51,215 nt of DNA from Elusimicrobiota bacterium (GCA_026388095.1 JAPLKL010000016.1:1-51215), one strand, 5' to 3'; positions 34,708 through 43,736 are shown, counted from the first letter of the stretch. Notes: generated by a model from the letters alone, not told the origin. Numbers and translations are program-made.

Positions 34708-35291
34708 TTTGGTCTCCCGAACACGAATTCATCCATGAGGATGAGGTTCTTCTTGACCCCGCGCAAAGCGGCGCGGAAGTCCTTCTCCGCCTCCGGGACC
34801 GGGTTCTTGATGACCGGATAGCCGCTGGGGGGGAAGTCCTTGAGGCCCAAGCCGATGAACTGCTTGCCGAACTCAGGCGAGCGCAGCTGCTTGCCGAAGC
34901 GCGAGGTCAGCTTTTGGAAGTAGAAGCCTTTGATGACTCCGGCCGGGTCCAAGGCCAGGAAGACCTGGATGCCGCCGTAGACGCCTTTCTGGTTGACCCC
35001 GTGGATGTAGCCGAGCACCGACTGCCCCTTCATCACCGTGTAGACCGTGTAGGGCACGTCGATGGTCTCGTAGAGGCCCTGGAACTTGTCTCCCAGGCGC
35101 TTCTCCACGCGTTCCAGCATGGCCTTGCCGCCCAGGTCCTTGATGGAGAGGTAGCGGGTCTGGTAGCCGGTGGAGCCCGGGAAGAGCCGCGCCACGTCGC
35201 GGTCCGGCTCGTTGAGGTCGCAGCCCACCGCCGCGAAGAGCCGCAGGGGCAGGGCCAGAGTCAAGGCCAGAGCCAGGCAGATGATTCTCAT
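34704..35291 (-). CDS. Secreted FMN-binding-domain-like protein
   Basis: 195 residues, signal peptide (LALALTLALPLRLFA). The segment from about 85 (YTVMKGQSVLGYIHGVNQKGVYGGIQVFLALDPAGVIKG in pieces) through FGKQF-x-GLGL resembles the FMN_bind domain of RnfG/NqrC/NosR-type proteins. The covalent-flavin Ser/Thr-Gly-Ala-Thr motif is not seen, so flavin attachment is doubtful. It overlaps the permease by 4 nt, suggesting the ABC system and this protein work as one envelope complex. Confidence 0.7.
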   Translation of the reverse strand: MRIICLALALTLALPLRLFAAVGCDLNEPDRDVARLFPGSTGYQTRYLSIKDLGGKAMLERVEKRLGDKFQGLYETIDVPYTVYTVMKGQSVLGYIHGVNQKGVYGGIQVFLALDPAGVIKGFYFQKLTSRFGKQLRSPEFGKQFIGLGLKDFPPSGYPVIKNPVPEAEKDFRAALRGVKKNLILMDEFVFGRPK

Positions 35292-35298
35292 GTTTTCC

Positions 35299-36297
35299 TC
35301 ACAGTCTGAAGTAGTAGTAGAGCTGGGTCAGCACGCGGTGGCCGTCGGCCGCGTTGTCGTACTGGTACATGGCCCGCCAGGTCAGATCTCCGCTGATGAG
35401 ATAAGTGACTCCGGCGGCGACCTTGTTACTGATGTCCGTCCCGGTGCGCAGGAGCTCGGGCTGGGCTTCCAGCTTGAGCTGGCTCTCCTCGCCGAGGTTC
35501 AGGCCCAGGCGCCAGAGCAGGCCGTAGGCGGGCTGTCCCAATCTTTCGCCGCCCAGCACCTCGAAGCGGCCCTCCCACTGGTTCCAGAGCAAAGCCGCGT
35601 CAGCCCCGCCCATGGTGAAGTCCCGCAGGCCGCCGGGCATCACGTGGTAGCCCATGACGTCGAGGGTCTTGCCGCGCGCCACCGAGAGCCCGACGGCATG
35701 GTTGTCGCGGCTGAGCACTCCCAAGCCCGTGCGCGCCGAGGCCAGCCAGCCGCCGTCGAGATGCAAAGACATGCCGCTGCCGGTGGTGAAGGACGTCCTG
35801 ATGTCTCCCCAGGACAGGTCCTTCTGCGTGCCCACGCCCCAGTCTCGGTCGAAGCCGTAACCCTCCATGGCGAGCGGCTGGAGGAGCAGGCCGTGGCTGT
35901 CGAGATACGATGCGATGCCCAGGGCCGGCCGGTCGTGCCCGACCCAGATATCGGACGCCGGCGCCTTGAGCTTGAAGTAGGCGTTGTAGAGCTGGGGCTC
36001 CAGAGTCCGCGTGCCTTCCGCGTCGAGGGCCAGGCGGCCCTGCACCGCCACGGTGCCCAAATCCCCTCCGTGGGTGGAGAGCTTCTGGACCGCGTCGAGG
36101 CCCACGCCGGGTTTCTGCATGACCTCCCTCTGATCGATGGAATAGAAGACGGCCTTGTCGCGGGCGCTGTCATAGCCTCCCACGGCCTGGGCCTCAAGGT
36201 AAAGGAGCCGGTCCGAGGCACCTGCGCCTTCGGCGCAGGCCGGCGCGGCCAGGAGCGCCAAGAGCAGGAGGCTAGATCTCGAAGTCGATCTTGCCAC
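35299..36297 (-). CDS. Outer-membrane beta-barrel-like protein
   Basis: 332 residues, signal peptide (SLLLLALLAAPACA). Alternating hydrophobic/polar strands continue to the C-terminus, which ends VLTQLYYYFRL, an aromatic-rich last strand typical of barrels recognised by BamA. Repeated short Asp/Gly turns separate strands. It may form the outer-membrane part of the envelope system encoded by its neighbours. Its first 26 nt overlap the end of the FixH/YtkA-like gene. No specific porin family is recognised. Confidence 0.75.
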   Translation of the reverse strand: MARSTSRSSLLLLALLAAPACAEGAGASDRLLYLEAQAVGGYDSARDKAVFYSIDQREVMQKPGVGLDAVQKLSTHGGDLGTVAVQGRLALDAEGTRTLEPQLYNAYFKLKAPASDIWVGHDRPALGIASYLDSHGLLLQPLAMEGYGFDRDWGVGTQKDLSWGDIRTSFTTGSGMSLHLDGGWLASARTGLGVLSRDNHAVGLSVARGKTLDVMGYHVMPGGLRDFTMGGADAALLWNQWEGRFEVLGGERLGQPAYGLLWRLGLNLGEESQLKLEAQPELLRTGTDISNKVAAGVTYLISGDLTWRAMYQYDNAADGHRVLTQLYYYFRL

Positions 36298-36694
36298 GGT
36301 ATATCCTCTTGGCGTTCTTATAGAAGCTCAGCACCACTTCCCAGCCCCCCGGCATCGCGATGTCCACGGGCAGCAGGTAATCGCCCTTGCGGTTGAGCTG
36401 GAACGGCCTGTCCGCCGTGTCGTGGGCGCCTTTCATGGCCGGCATGCCGGAGCGCCCCCGGACCTTGAGGTCCGTGGCGCGGCTGCCGTCGGCCTTGAAG
36501 ACCTGGACCTTGAGCACCACCATCCCCATCTGGGGCCGGGAGGCGAACCGGTAGGTGAAATGCAGGCCTCCCGGGAGCTCGCAGTTCCGGCCTTCCCCCG
36601 GCAAGACCACGGCAGCGGGCTCGGGCGCGGGCTTGGCGGTCGGGGCCGCGGATGCCGCGAACGCGGCAAGCAAGACTAAGAAATATGATGACAT
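36272..36694 (-). CDS. Secreted FixH/YtkA-like protein
   Basis: 140 residues. Signal peptide (YFLVLLAAFAASA), a short Pro/Ala linker, then an immunoglobulin-like domain with GGLHFTYRF and MPGGWEVVLSFYKNAKRIYRG. The latter resembles FixH/YtkA-like proteins often found near copper and cytochrome genes. AAAGGAGG lies 5 nt before the ATG. One Cys (NCELPGG) is present. Copper handling is a guess from the family and from the Cys-rich neighbour. Confidence 0.75.
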   Translation of the reverse strand: MSSYFLVLLAAFAASAAPTAKPAPEPAAVVLPGEGRNCELPGGLHFTYRFASRPQMGMVVLKVQVFKADGSRATDLKVRGRSGMPAMKGAHDTADRPFQLNRKGDYLLPVDIAMPGGWEVVLSFYKNAKRIYRGKIDFEI

Positions 36695-36728
36695 TCGAAC
36701 CTCCTTTGCAGAGAGACGGAGCGAAGGC

Positions 36729-37076
36729 TCAGGCGACAGGGGGGGAACGGCCGGAGGACTCCCGCGGGGGAGGATGAGGAGGGACGGCTTGGACGGCGAA
36801 AGCGGGCGAGACGCTCCAGCCCGCGGCTGGGGCCGGCTCCGGGCTCGGTTGGTAGAGGAAGGCTGGCTGGGAGGCAGGCGCGGCGAAGGATATCCCGGAA
36901 GCGACGCCGGCCTCCTCGAGGTGCGCGCCCGTGCAGCACTTGGGCTGGCTGCCGCGATGGCAGTGGCAGGGAGGCCGGGCCTGATCCTCGCACTGGGACT
37001 GGGGCATGAGGCAGATGTTCTGCCCGGTCCAGAGGAGCGCGGCGGCCAGGACGAATCGCAAGGCCCGCTTCGTCAT
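36729..37076 (-). CDS. Cys-rich secreted protein, first gene of the eight-gene operon
   Basis: 115 residues. Signal peptide (RFVLAAALLWTGQNICLMP), then CEDQARPPCHCHRG and PKCCTGAHLEE, a cluster of Cys and His that could bind copper, zinc or an iron-sulfur centre, followed by a Pro/Ala-rich tail. A TTGACA-N17-TATACT promoter ends 6 nt before the ATG, so the transcript would start on the ATG itself. No family recognised. Confidence 0.65.
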   Translation of the reverse strand: MTKRALRFVLAAALLWTGQNICLMPQSQCEDQARPPCHCHRGSQPKCCTGAHLEEAGVASGISFAAPASQPAFLYQPSPEPAPAAGWSVSPAFAVQAVPPHPPPRESSGRSPPVA

Positions 37077-37082
37077 ATCCCC

Positions 37083-37111
37083 AGTATATGCGGCTCACGG
37101 TTTATTGTCAA
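37083..37111 (-). promoter_or_regulatory. Consensus sigma-70 promoter of the eight-gene operon
   Basis: TTGACA (37111-37106), a 17-bp spacer and TATACT (37088-37083) on the minus strand. The A of the ATG at 37076 is 7 nt after the -10, matching a leaderless start. Confidence 0.8.
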
Positions 37112-37186
37112 TGTCGGCCGTCATGCCGGCATCCTGGGAGGATTGTAATAGGAGCAGGTCAAATGAAGGTCCCTAGGACCTCAGTC

Positions 37187-39301
37187 TTACTTGACGGGGG
37201 TGGCCTTGGCCCCGCGCTGCGACTGGGTGAAGAAGAGCCAGGGCGCGGCCAGGCGGATGGCGGCCAGCACGGTCGTGGCGCCCGCCGCGATCAGCAGAGA
37301 CATGGCGATGGGGATGCCGGTCAGCACGAAGCCGTAGACATAGGTGGCGATGATGGCCGCCACGATGCTGAGCAGCGACTGGGCGGCCAGGATCTTGTTG
37401 ACGTCCTTGCCCTCGTGGCCGCCCAAGGTCTTCTGGTAGAAGCTGGAGATGGTGATGCCCGCGAAGCCCGTGAGCAAGGACTGCAGCAGGTAGAGCCCCA
37501 GCACGGCCCACATGGAGGGCGCGGCGATCATCAGCCAGAACAGCGGCGCTTCCAGGGCCGCCATCGCGTAGAAGGGGATGGTCAGAGACTCCTCGGTCTT
37601 GAAGCCCAGCTTGATGAAGAACCGGCGCAGGGGGTTGATGGTCACGCTGGCCACCATGCTGCCGACGCTTGCGCCCGCGGTCATGAGCGCGAAATAGCCC
37701 ATGGGCGTGCCGGTCAGGGCCTTGAGGAACCAGCCCAGCACCGGGACCTGCAGCAAAGAGCCCAGGCCTCCGGGGTTGGCCTTGATCACGCCCTCCACGA
37801 ACTCGGGCAGCACGTTGAAGATGAGCGGGTCCGAGAACAGGGCCGTGATGAGGGCCAGGCCGCAGCAGGTGCGCAGGAGCCGGTTCTTGTACACCAGGCC
37901 CAGGCCGTCCTTGAAGGAGACCCACAGGTCCTTCAAGGTCCCCTTGAGGCTGGCTTTCTGCGCCGGCTGGCCGCCTGCGGCGGCCTCGGCGGCCTTGCCG
38001 TTGATGATGCCCAAGGTGGCGAAGATCAGCCCGGCCGCGCCGCAGACCAAGGCGTAGATGCCGTAGATGAGGGCTCCGCCGGGGTTGGCCTTGCCGAAGA
38101 GGCTGCTGACCGCGGAGACCTGGCCGGCCAGGACCGGGCCGATGATGGACATGGCCGCGGAGATGAAGAACAGGATGGAGTTGGCCTTGGTGCGCTCCGC
38201 CTGCGTGACGGCCTGGTCGCCCACGAGCTTGGCCATGGACGCGGCCTCGGTGGTGCAGGAGAGGCCCTGGAAGAAGGACTGGGCCGCGACCAGGCCGAAG
38301 AAGATGAAGAAGGCCGTGTGCAAGGACAGCACGCCCGAGGCGAAGAACAAGGTGGGCACGAGGGCCAGCACGCCGAAGCGCACGAAGTAGGAGCGGACCA
38401 GCCACTTCTTGGGTCCCTCCGCGCCGTGGCGGGTGAAGAGCGGGACCGTGGCGTAGCTCAGGCCCTGCGCCACCCAATGCGCGATGCGCGCCAGGCTGCG
38501 GTTCTCGCGCACCAGGGCCTTGACCGCCTCCCCGTCGGCCAGGCGGGGGTCGCCGGACTCGCGCAGGGAGTTCTTGGTCAGGGCCGAGATGTAGTAAGGC
38601 AGGCCGACCACGTACATCCGGAAGCCGAAGAGGAAGGTGATGTAGCCGACCACGTAGCGCCAGAAGGTCTTGTTGCGCTCCGGGTCCTGGAAGACCTGTG
38701 TGAACTTGCCCCGGGCGGGGACCTCGGCTCGGGCGGCCGGGGCTTTCTGCTCGGGCGCGCGCAAGGACGCGGAGAGCGGGGCCGGGGCCGCCGCGGCCGC
38801 GTCTGCGACGAAGGTCGAGGAGGCTGCGCGCTTCTCGCCGGTGAGGACGCTGAACTGGGTCTCAGCCGCGCCCTTGGAGGAGTCGGCCGGGGCCCGGCCC
38901 AGGTCCCGCACGGCATCGGCGGAGGCCTGCACCGCGGGTGCCACCTTCTCCTGGGTCAAGGACCGGACGGCTTCGGAGACCGCGACGGAGGGCTGCGCAG
39001 CGGGAGCGGCCAGAGGCGCGGCCGTGAGCGATACGGCCGGCGAGACGAGGATCTTGACGGTCGGGACAACCGAGGGCGGGAGGGTGGAAAGGCTCTGCAA
39101 TGAGGCGGCCTGCAAGGTGAAGCCGCCGGGGCCGGCCTGGGACTTGAGCAAAGACGCTCCGACCTGCGTGGAGGCCGCTCCAGGCAAAGCGCCGGCCTGC
39201 ATCTGGACGGTCTGCACAGCCGCGAGCGCGGACTGCACGCTGATCAGATATGCCAGGAGGCCGGCGAGCGCCTTCCCGGCGCAGCGGGGCAAGGTCTTCA
39301 T
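37187..39301 (-). CDS. MFS-like transporter with a large exported N-terminal extension
   Basis: 704 residues. A signal peptide (LAGLLAYLISVQSALA) and about 185 Ala/Val/Pro-rich residues precede twelve or so membrane helices starting near YVVGYITFLFGFRMYVVG. The extension contains ETQFSVLTGEK, matching DKQFALLTGER in the secreted protein at 3414-4580. The transporter part looks like a major-facilitator protein with repeated helix pairs, but its substrate is unknown. A periplasmic N-terminal domain on an MFS protein is unusual and might tether to the wall or a partner. TATAAT lies 10 nt before the ATG. Confidence 0.8.
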   Translation of the reverse strand: MKTLPRCAGKALAGLLAYLISVQSALAAVQTVQMQAGALPGAASTQVGASLLKSQAGPGGFTLQAASLQSLSTLPPSVVPTVKILVSPAVSLTAAPLAAPAAQPSVAVSEAVRSLTQEKVAPAVQASADAVRDLGRAPADSSKGAAETQFSVLTGEKRAASSTFVADAAAAAPAPLSASLRAPEQKAPAARAEVPARGKFTQVFQDPERNKTFWRYVVGYITFLFGFRMYVVGLPYYISALTKNSLRESGDPRLADGEAVKALVRENRSLARIAHWVAQGLSYATVPLFTRHGAEGPKKWLVRSYFVRFGVLALVPTLFFASGVLSLHTAFFIFFGLVAAQSFFQGLSCTTEAASMAKLVGDQAVTQAERTKANSILFFISAAMSIIGPVLAGQVSAVSSLFGKANPGGALIYGIYALVCGAAGLIFATLGIINGKAAEAAAGGQPAQKASLKGTLKDLWVSFKDGLGLVYKNRLLRTCCGLALITALFSDPLIFNVLPEFVEGVIKANPGGLGSLLQVPVLGWFLKALTGTPMGYFALMTAGASVGSMVASVTINPLRRFFIKLGFKTEESLTIPFYAMAALEAPLFWLMIAAPSMWAVLGLYLLQSLLTGFAGITISSFYQKTLGGHEGKDVNKILAAQSLLSIVAAIIATYVYGFVLTGIPIAMSLLIAAGATTVLAAIRLAAPWLFFTQSQRGAKATPVK

Positions 39302-39740
39302 CTCGATAGTGATTATAACCGCCTAATGGCATGCCGCGGAAAGGCCCATTGGTGCAGTATGGGGAGGTATTGGGCCTAGGGGAGGCTGGGCCTTTGGACT
39401 GCGAAGAAGGTCGTGGGAATCTCTAGGGGCAGGTGCGCGGGTCGCTTGGTTCGACCCGCCTCCGCGGCCCGCGCCAATCCCGGGGACCGGTCTGCTGGCT
39501 GCCTGCTGCAGGATGGCGACCCCGGAAGATAAAAATGCTTATTCCGGATGCATTATTTGCGATTATACTTTCAGCGCTGGAAGCGATTATATCGTTGAGC
39601 GCATAAATGAACGCGCGGCGCGTCGAGCCGCGCGCAACCGCCGGCCGCAGGCCGGCGGCAGGACCGCTGAGTCCAGCCTCTTCCTCATCAAAGAAAGGCC
39701 CGGATGGGTGAGCCATCCGGGCCTGGGGGCGTAAGACCGG
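39302..39740. other. Intergenic region with hairpins, no firm gene
   Basis: Holds an A/T-rich patch (39525-39612) unlike its surroundings, three GC-rich hairpins and the terminator of the protease gene. An open frame at 39513-39734 (MATPEDKNAYSGC...) has no ribosome site and runs through the hairpins, so it is not called. The GC stems at 39612-39634 and 39638-39658 (CCGCCGGCC-GCA-GGCCGGCGG) may be repeat elements. Confidence 0.45.
39696..39724 (-). terminator. Intrinsic terminator of the subtilase gene
   Basis: AGGCCCGGATGG and CCATCCGGGCCT form a perfect 12-bp stem with a 5-nt loop. On the minus strand TTTCTTTG follows. It lies 17 nt after the protease stop codon. Confidence 0.8.
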
Positions 39741-41645
39741 CTAGAACTGCTTCTTCTTGATCGCGTCCAGGTGGGCTTGGAAGTACTCGACGGCCTTGTT
39801 GGGGTCGATCACTCCGCCGGAGGAGCGCAGATAGGGGTTGCCGTTGGCCACCGGGTCGGAGGATGCCTGCAGGATCTTCTTGACCTGGTCCGGGGTCAGC
39901 TGCACGCCGCTCTCCTTGGCTTTCTGCAGCAGCAGCGCCGTGACGGCCGTCGCGTGCGGCGTGGCCATGGAGGTGCCGCTCATCTGCTCGGCGAGCTGCT
40001 CGTTGGTCTTGCCGGCGTAGCCCTTGCCGTCGAAGGCGGCGGCGTTGATCGCCACTCCGTAGGCGAAGACGTCGGGCTTGGGGTCGGTCTTGCCGGTGCC
40101 CGTGTTGATCACGTCCTGGCTCGATGAGAAGTCCGCGATCTGGTTGAAGTAATCCACGGCCCCGACCGTGATGGCTTCGGGGGCGAAGCCAGGCTTGCGG
40201 GCGGTCTCCGCGCCCTCGTTGCCGGCGGCCACCACCACGACTACGCCCTGCTCGGAGAGCTTCTTGACCCAGGAGCTGAGCTGGTCGAGGTTGCGGGGGT
40301 CGAGCACCTTGGTGTTCGACTCGGGGATGCCCAGGCTCATGCTCACGATGTCGATGCGGTCGCCCTTGAGCTTGCCCTCGGCCACGGCCTGGTTGTGGTC
40401 ATAGACGCTCTTGAGGCCGTCGGCGATGGCCTGGGTGGTCATCATCTCGTCGCGGCGCAGCTCCTTGGGGATGCGCTCCAGGGCCGGCTTCTCCTCGTCG
40501 AGCACCTTGATGTTGATGATCTTGACCTTGGGGGCGTAGGCCAGCACGGTGGAGGCCACGTGCGTGCCGTGCTCGCCCGTGTAGTTGGGCTTGCCGAAGG
40601 TGGCCTTGTCCTTGGGATCGACGTACTTGTCCTGCGTGATGACGCTGCCGTCCAGACCGTCGGTGACCTGCCCCTTGAGGTAGGGGTGGTCCTTGTCCAT
40701 GCCCACGTCCAGGATGGCCACGGTGACCCCTTTGCCGTCGAGCTTCTGCCGCCAGAGCTTGTCCACGCGCTGCTGCCAGAGGCTCTGGCCCATGGGGTAG
40801 GATGTGAAGAGCGTGCGCCACTGCTGCTGGCTGAGCTCCTTCTCCGGTATGGCCTTGACCAGCTGCACCAAGGTGGAGGGCACCAGCGGCCGCCCGTCCG
40901 CGCCGATCTGCAGGGTCGTCATCTCGCCGTCGACCTGCTTGACGAACTCCGGGATGGATCTCGGGCAGCCCTGGCCCTTGCAGTTCTGCATGGCGGCCAT
41001 GGCCGCGCGCAGAGCGTCCTGCTTATCCTTGAGCACCGCGCGCAAAGACCTGCCCTGCTTGCCCAGGCCCGCGTAATCCGTGTCGCCCGCGACGTCCTTG
41101 GCCATGATCTCGTCGACGCGGGACTTGTAGCCGGCCAGCAGCGCGGGATTGGCCAGGTAGAGGGGGTCGTCCTGGCGCGCGGCGTAGTCGCGCAGGGCCA
41201 CGAGCAGGGCGCCCAGCTTCTTGTTCGTGATCTTCGCCACGGTCGCGGCCGGGGTGCGGTCCAGCAGCTCCAGGAGGGCGACTCCGATCTTGGTGGGGTT
41301 CTGGCCGTCCTTCTTCGGCCCCGAGCCCAGCAGCTGCTTGATGAGGTCCTCCATCGAGGGTTCGCTGCTCGCGGGCGCCGTGACCTTGAGGGGGAAGCGG
41401 TAGAGCTCCACGAAGGCTTCGCCGCCGTTGAGGTCCTCGGGATTCTGGAAGTAGAGGCCCGGGGGCAGGCCGTAGTCCTGGAGGGACATGATCCGCTTGG
41501 CCGACAGCTCGGCCGCGGCCTTGTCCTGCTCGCTGGGGGCCGGGGTCGCCGGCTTGAGCTGGGCGGCGGCTGGGACCGCCTGGAGATTGAGAGCGAGCAG
41601 GCTCGCGGCGAGCCCCAGGCTCAACAGCGTCTTGAACTTCCTCAT
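39741..41645 (-). CDS. Secreted subtilisin-family (S8) serine protease
   Basis: 634 residues from ATG 41645, which begins the signal peptide (MRKFKTLLSLGLAASLLALNL). A pro-region of about 290 residues precedes the catalytic domain. The triad is intact: D313 in AILDVGMD, H359 in GEHGTHVAS, S557 in GTSMATPHA, with oxyanion Asn in AAGNEG. The unusually long helical pro-region (with a Cys pair, NCKGQGC) may be an inhibitor or binding domain. GGGGG lies just upstream of the start. Confidence 0.92.
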   Translation of the reverse strand: MRKFKTLLSLGLAASLLALNLQAVPAAAQLKPATPAPSEQDKAAAELSAKRIMSLQDYGLPPGLYFQNPEDLNGGEAFVELYRFPLKVTAPASSEPSMEDLIKQLLGSGPKKDGQNPTKIGVALLELLDRTPAATVAKITNKKLGALLVALRDYAARQDDPLYLANPALLAGYKSRVDEIMAKDVAGDTDYAGLGKQGRSLRAVLKDKQDALRAAMAAMQNCKGQGCPRSIPEFVKQVDGEMTTLQIGADGRPLVPSTLVQLVKAIPEKELSQQQWRTLFTSYPMGQSLWQQRVDKLWRQKLDGKGVTVAILDVGMDKDHPYLKGQVTDGLDGSVITQDKYVDPKDKATFGKPNYTGEHGTHVASTVLAYAPKVKIINIKVLDEEKPALERIPKELRRDEMMTTQAIADGLKSVYDHNQAVAEGKLKGDRIDIVSMSLGIPESNTKVLDPRNLDQLSSWVKKLSEQGVVVVVAAGNEGAETARKPGFAPEAITVGAVDYFNQIADFSSSQDVINTGTGKTDPKPDVFAYGVAINAAAFDGKGYAGKTNEQLAEQMSGTSMATPHATAVTALLLQKAKESGVQLTPDQVKKILQASSDPVANGNPYLRSSGGVIDPNKAVEYFQAHLDAIKKKQF

Positions 41646-41793
41646 ATGGCCCCCTATCCTCGTCATGGTATCGATAGGGTATAGGCAATCGGGGCACCCG
41701 TCAAGGTTTATGGGACCTATGCACGCAATAGGACCAAAGGCCTAGGCTCTTTCCTGGCGTCGTCCGCGAGAATGTGGTAATCTAGCAGACCGG

Positions 41794-42660
41794 ATGCCCA
41801 AAACCATCCTCATCATCGACGACGACCAGACCTTGGTGGCTCCCCTGAAGGAAGGGTTGGAGGCCATGGGCTATCGGGTGGCGGCCGCTTTCGACGGCCT
41901 GCAGGGCATCCACCTGGCGGCGCAGGCCAAGCCGGACCTCGTCATCCTGGATTTCTACATGCCCGGAGGCGGGGGCGCCACGGTCTACGAGCGCCTGCGC
42001 CTGGAAAGGGCGACGGCTCAGACGCCCATCGTGTTCTCGACTGTCGTGTCGATGGAGGAGATCAAGGGCCGCATCCAGCCCAGCGCCCACACCTATTTCC
42101 TGCGCAAGCCCGTGGGCCTGGGCCAGCTCGCGGCGCTGATACGCTCGGTCCTGGGCGAGCCGCAGCCGGCGGCTGCGGTCGCGGACCCCTCCGCTTTGGA
42201 GAGGCTGTCGCCTCCTCTCCAGAAAGCGACTCCATCCGGCACTCGGGTGCATGAGCTCACCGTGCGCGTGACTTACGCGGACACGGACCGCATGGGCGTG
42301 GTCTACTACGCCAACTACCTGAGGTTCTTCGAGCAGGGCCGCACGGAGCTCCTGCGCAGTCTGGGCTCGCGCTACCGCGACCTGGAGCTGCAGCGCAAGC
42401 TCTATCTGCCCGTGGCCGAGGCCTCGTGCCGGTACGAAGGGCCCGCGCGCTACGACGACCTGCTTCTGGTGCGGACCTGGGTCTCGGCGTTGGGCAAGGC
42501 CAGCCTGAGCTTCGCCTATGAGGTGTGCGACGCGGAGCGCCCGGAGCGCCGCCTGGCAGCGGGCCGCACCCGCCACGCCTTGGTCAACGAGCTTTGGAAG
42601 CCCGCCCGGCTGCCGGACGATCTGCGCGCCGCGCTGTCGGCTTTTTTGGCGCCGGATTAA
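41794..42660 (+). CDS. Response-regulator receiver fused to 4HBT acyl-CoA thioesterase
   Basis: 288 residues. Receiver domain about 1-120: D9-D11 acidic cluster, phospho-acceptor D53 (VILDFYMPG), K105 in LRKPVG. After a 30-residue linker, about 152-288 is a hotdog-fold thioesterase of the YbgC/FcbC type with TYADTDRMGVVYYANYL (catalytic Asp region D163/D165) and RYEGPARYDDLLLVRTW. This would place hydrolysis of an acyl-thioester under phosphorylation control. TAATCT lies about 10 nt before the ATG. I see no cognate histidine kinase in the window. Confidence 0.88.
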   Translation: MPKTILIIDDDQTLVAPLKEGLEAMGYRVAAAFDGLQGIHLAAQAKPDLVILDFYMPGGGGATVYERLRLERATAQTPIVFSTVVSMEEIKGRIQPSAHTYFLRKPVGLGQLAALIRSVLGEPQPAAAVADPSALERLSPPLQKATPSGTRVHELTVRVTYADTDRMGVVYYANYLRFFEQGRTELLRSLGSRYRDLELQRKLYLPVAEASCRYEGPARYDDLLLVRTWVSALGKASLSFAYEVCDAERPERRLAAGRTRHALVNELWKPARLPDDLRAALSAFLAPD

Positions 42661-43736
42661 GTGTAAGGGACGGCGACGCAGGCCCGCGCGTCGTGCCCGC
42701 GCAGACGGGCTTCGCTGGCGTACCACTCCCACACGACCTGCAGCAGGGCCTTGATGATGCAGGCGGCAGGCACCGCGAAGACCAGACCCAGGAAGCCGAA
42801 GAGCTCGCCTCCGATCATCATGGAGAGCAGGTAGATCAGCGGGTGCAGGTGCACGGAGTACCTGGCGATGAAGGGCTGCAGCAGCGCCTCGTCGGCCAGC
42901 CGGATGCCGGCGAAGAGGGCGACCACCTTCAGGCAGGCCTCAAAAGTCCCGAACTGGACGGCGCCCGCGATGCCTCCGACCAGAGCCCCCACGACGGCGC
43001 CCAGATAGGGCACGAAGCTGGAAACCCCGGCGAGGATGGCGATGGAGAGCGCCGCGTCGATCCCGAGCGCCAGCAGGCCCAGGTAAGAGGCCGCGCCGAT
43101 GGCCGAGGCCACGATGAGGATTCCGCGCAGGTAATGGCCCAAAGAGGCGTCTATCGCGCTGAGCAGATGGAGGGCCTGCTCCACGTAGCGGCTCGGGGCC
43201 GCTTGGATCAAAGCCGAGATGATGAGCGGCCCGTCCAGGAGGAGGAAGAAGGTGATGAACGGCACCAGGAAGAACAGGGAGAGCAGCGGGAACAGGCTCA
43301 GGATATAGGAAGGGGCGAGCTGGAGCTGTCCCATGACCGAGGCGTAGGCCTGGCCGGCGAGCTGCCCGACGGGCAGGCCGCTGTGCGGCAGGCGCTTGGC
43401 GGCATGGGACTGGAGGCCGGCCGCGTACTTCTGCACTTTGGCGAGGAAGGCCGGGGCGTCGACCTGCAGGCGGGAGGTCTCCGCGATCACCACCGGGATG
43501 AGGATCTGCGCCAGGAGGTAGAGCAGGAAAGCGCCCAGGAGGTAGAAGGCCAGCACGATATGGAACCGCCGCAGTCCCCGCGTCTCGGCCGCGTCGATGA
43601 GCGGGTTGATCACGTAGGCCACGGCGAAGCTCAGCACGAAAGGCAGCAGGGCCTGGCGCACGATATAGGCGCAATAGAGGCCGCTGGCGCAGACCAAGAC
43701 GGCGGGCAGCAGCGGGGTGGAGCGGCGCTCGCTCAT
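42657..43736 (-). CDS. AI-2E-family (PerM-like) membrane transporter
   Basis: 359 residues, about eight membrane helices. The pattern matches the AI-2E/PerM family: early QALLPFVLSFAVAYVINPLID, a central amphipathic region, then GVSSFVPYLGAVVGALVG and the late HPLIYLLSMMIGGELFGFLGLVFAVP. Members export varied substrates (e.g. signals, Na+/H+), and the substrate cannot be read here. Its ATG overlaps the stop of the cNMP-binding gene, so it is coupled to it. Confidence 0.9.
   Translation of the reverse strand: MSERRSTPLLPAVLVCASGLYCAYIVRQALLPFVLSFAVAYVINPLIDAAETRGLRRFHIVLAFYLLGAFLLYLLAQILIPVVIAETSRLQVDAPAFLAKVQKYAAGLQSHAAKRLPHSGLPVGQLAGQAYASVMGQLQLAPSYILSLFPLLSLFFLVPFITFFLLLDGPLIISALIQAAPSRYVEQALHLLSAIDASLGHYLRGILIVASAIGAASYLGLLALGIDAALSIAILAGVSSFVPYLGAVVGALVGGIAGAVQFGTFEACLKVVALFAGIRLADEALLQPFIARYSVHLHPLIYLLSMMIGGELFGFLGLVFAVPAACIIKALLQVVWEWYASEARLRGHDARACVAVPYT

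Noticed and set aside
39513-39734. Plus-strand open frame MATPEDKNAYSGC...
   Set aside because: No ribosome site. It runs through three hairpins and the protease terminator, so it is probably not a gene.
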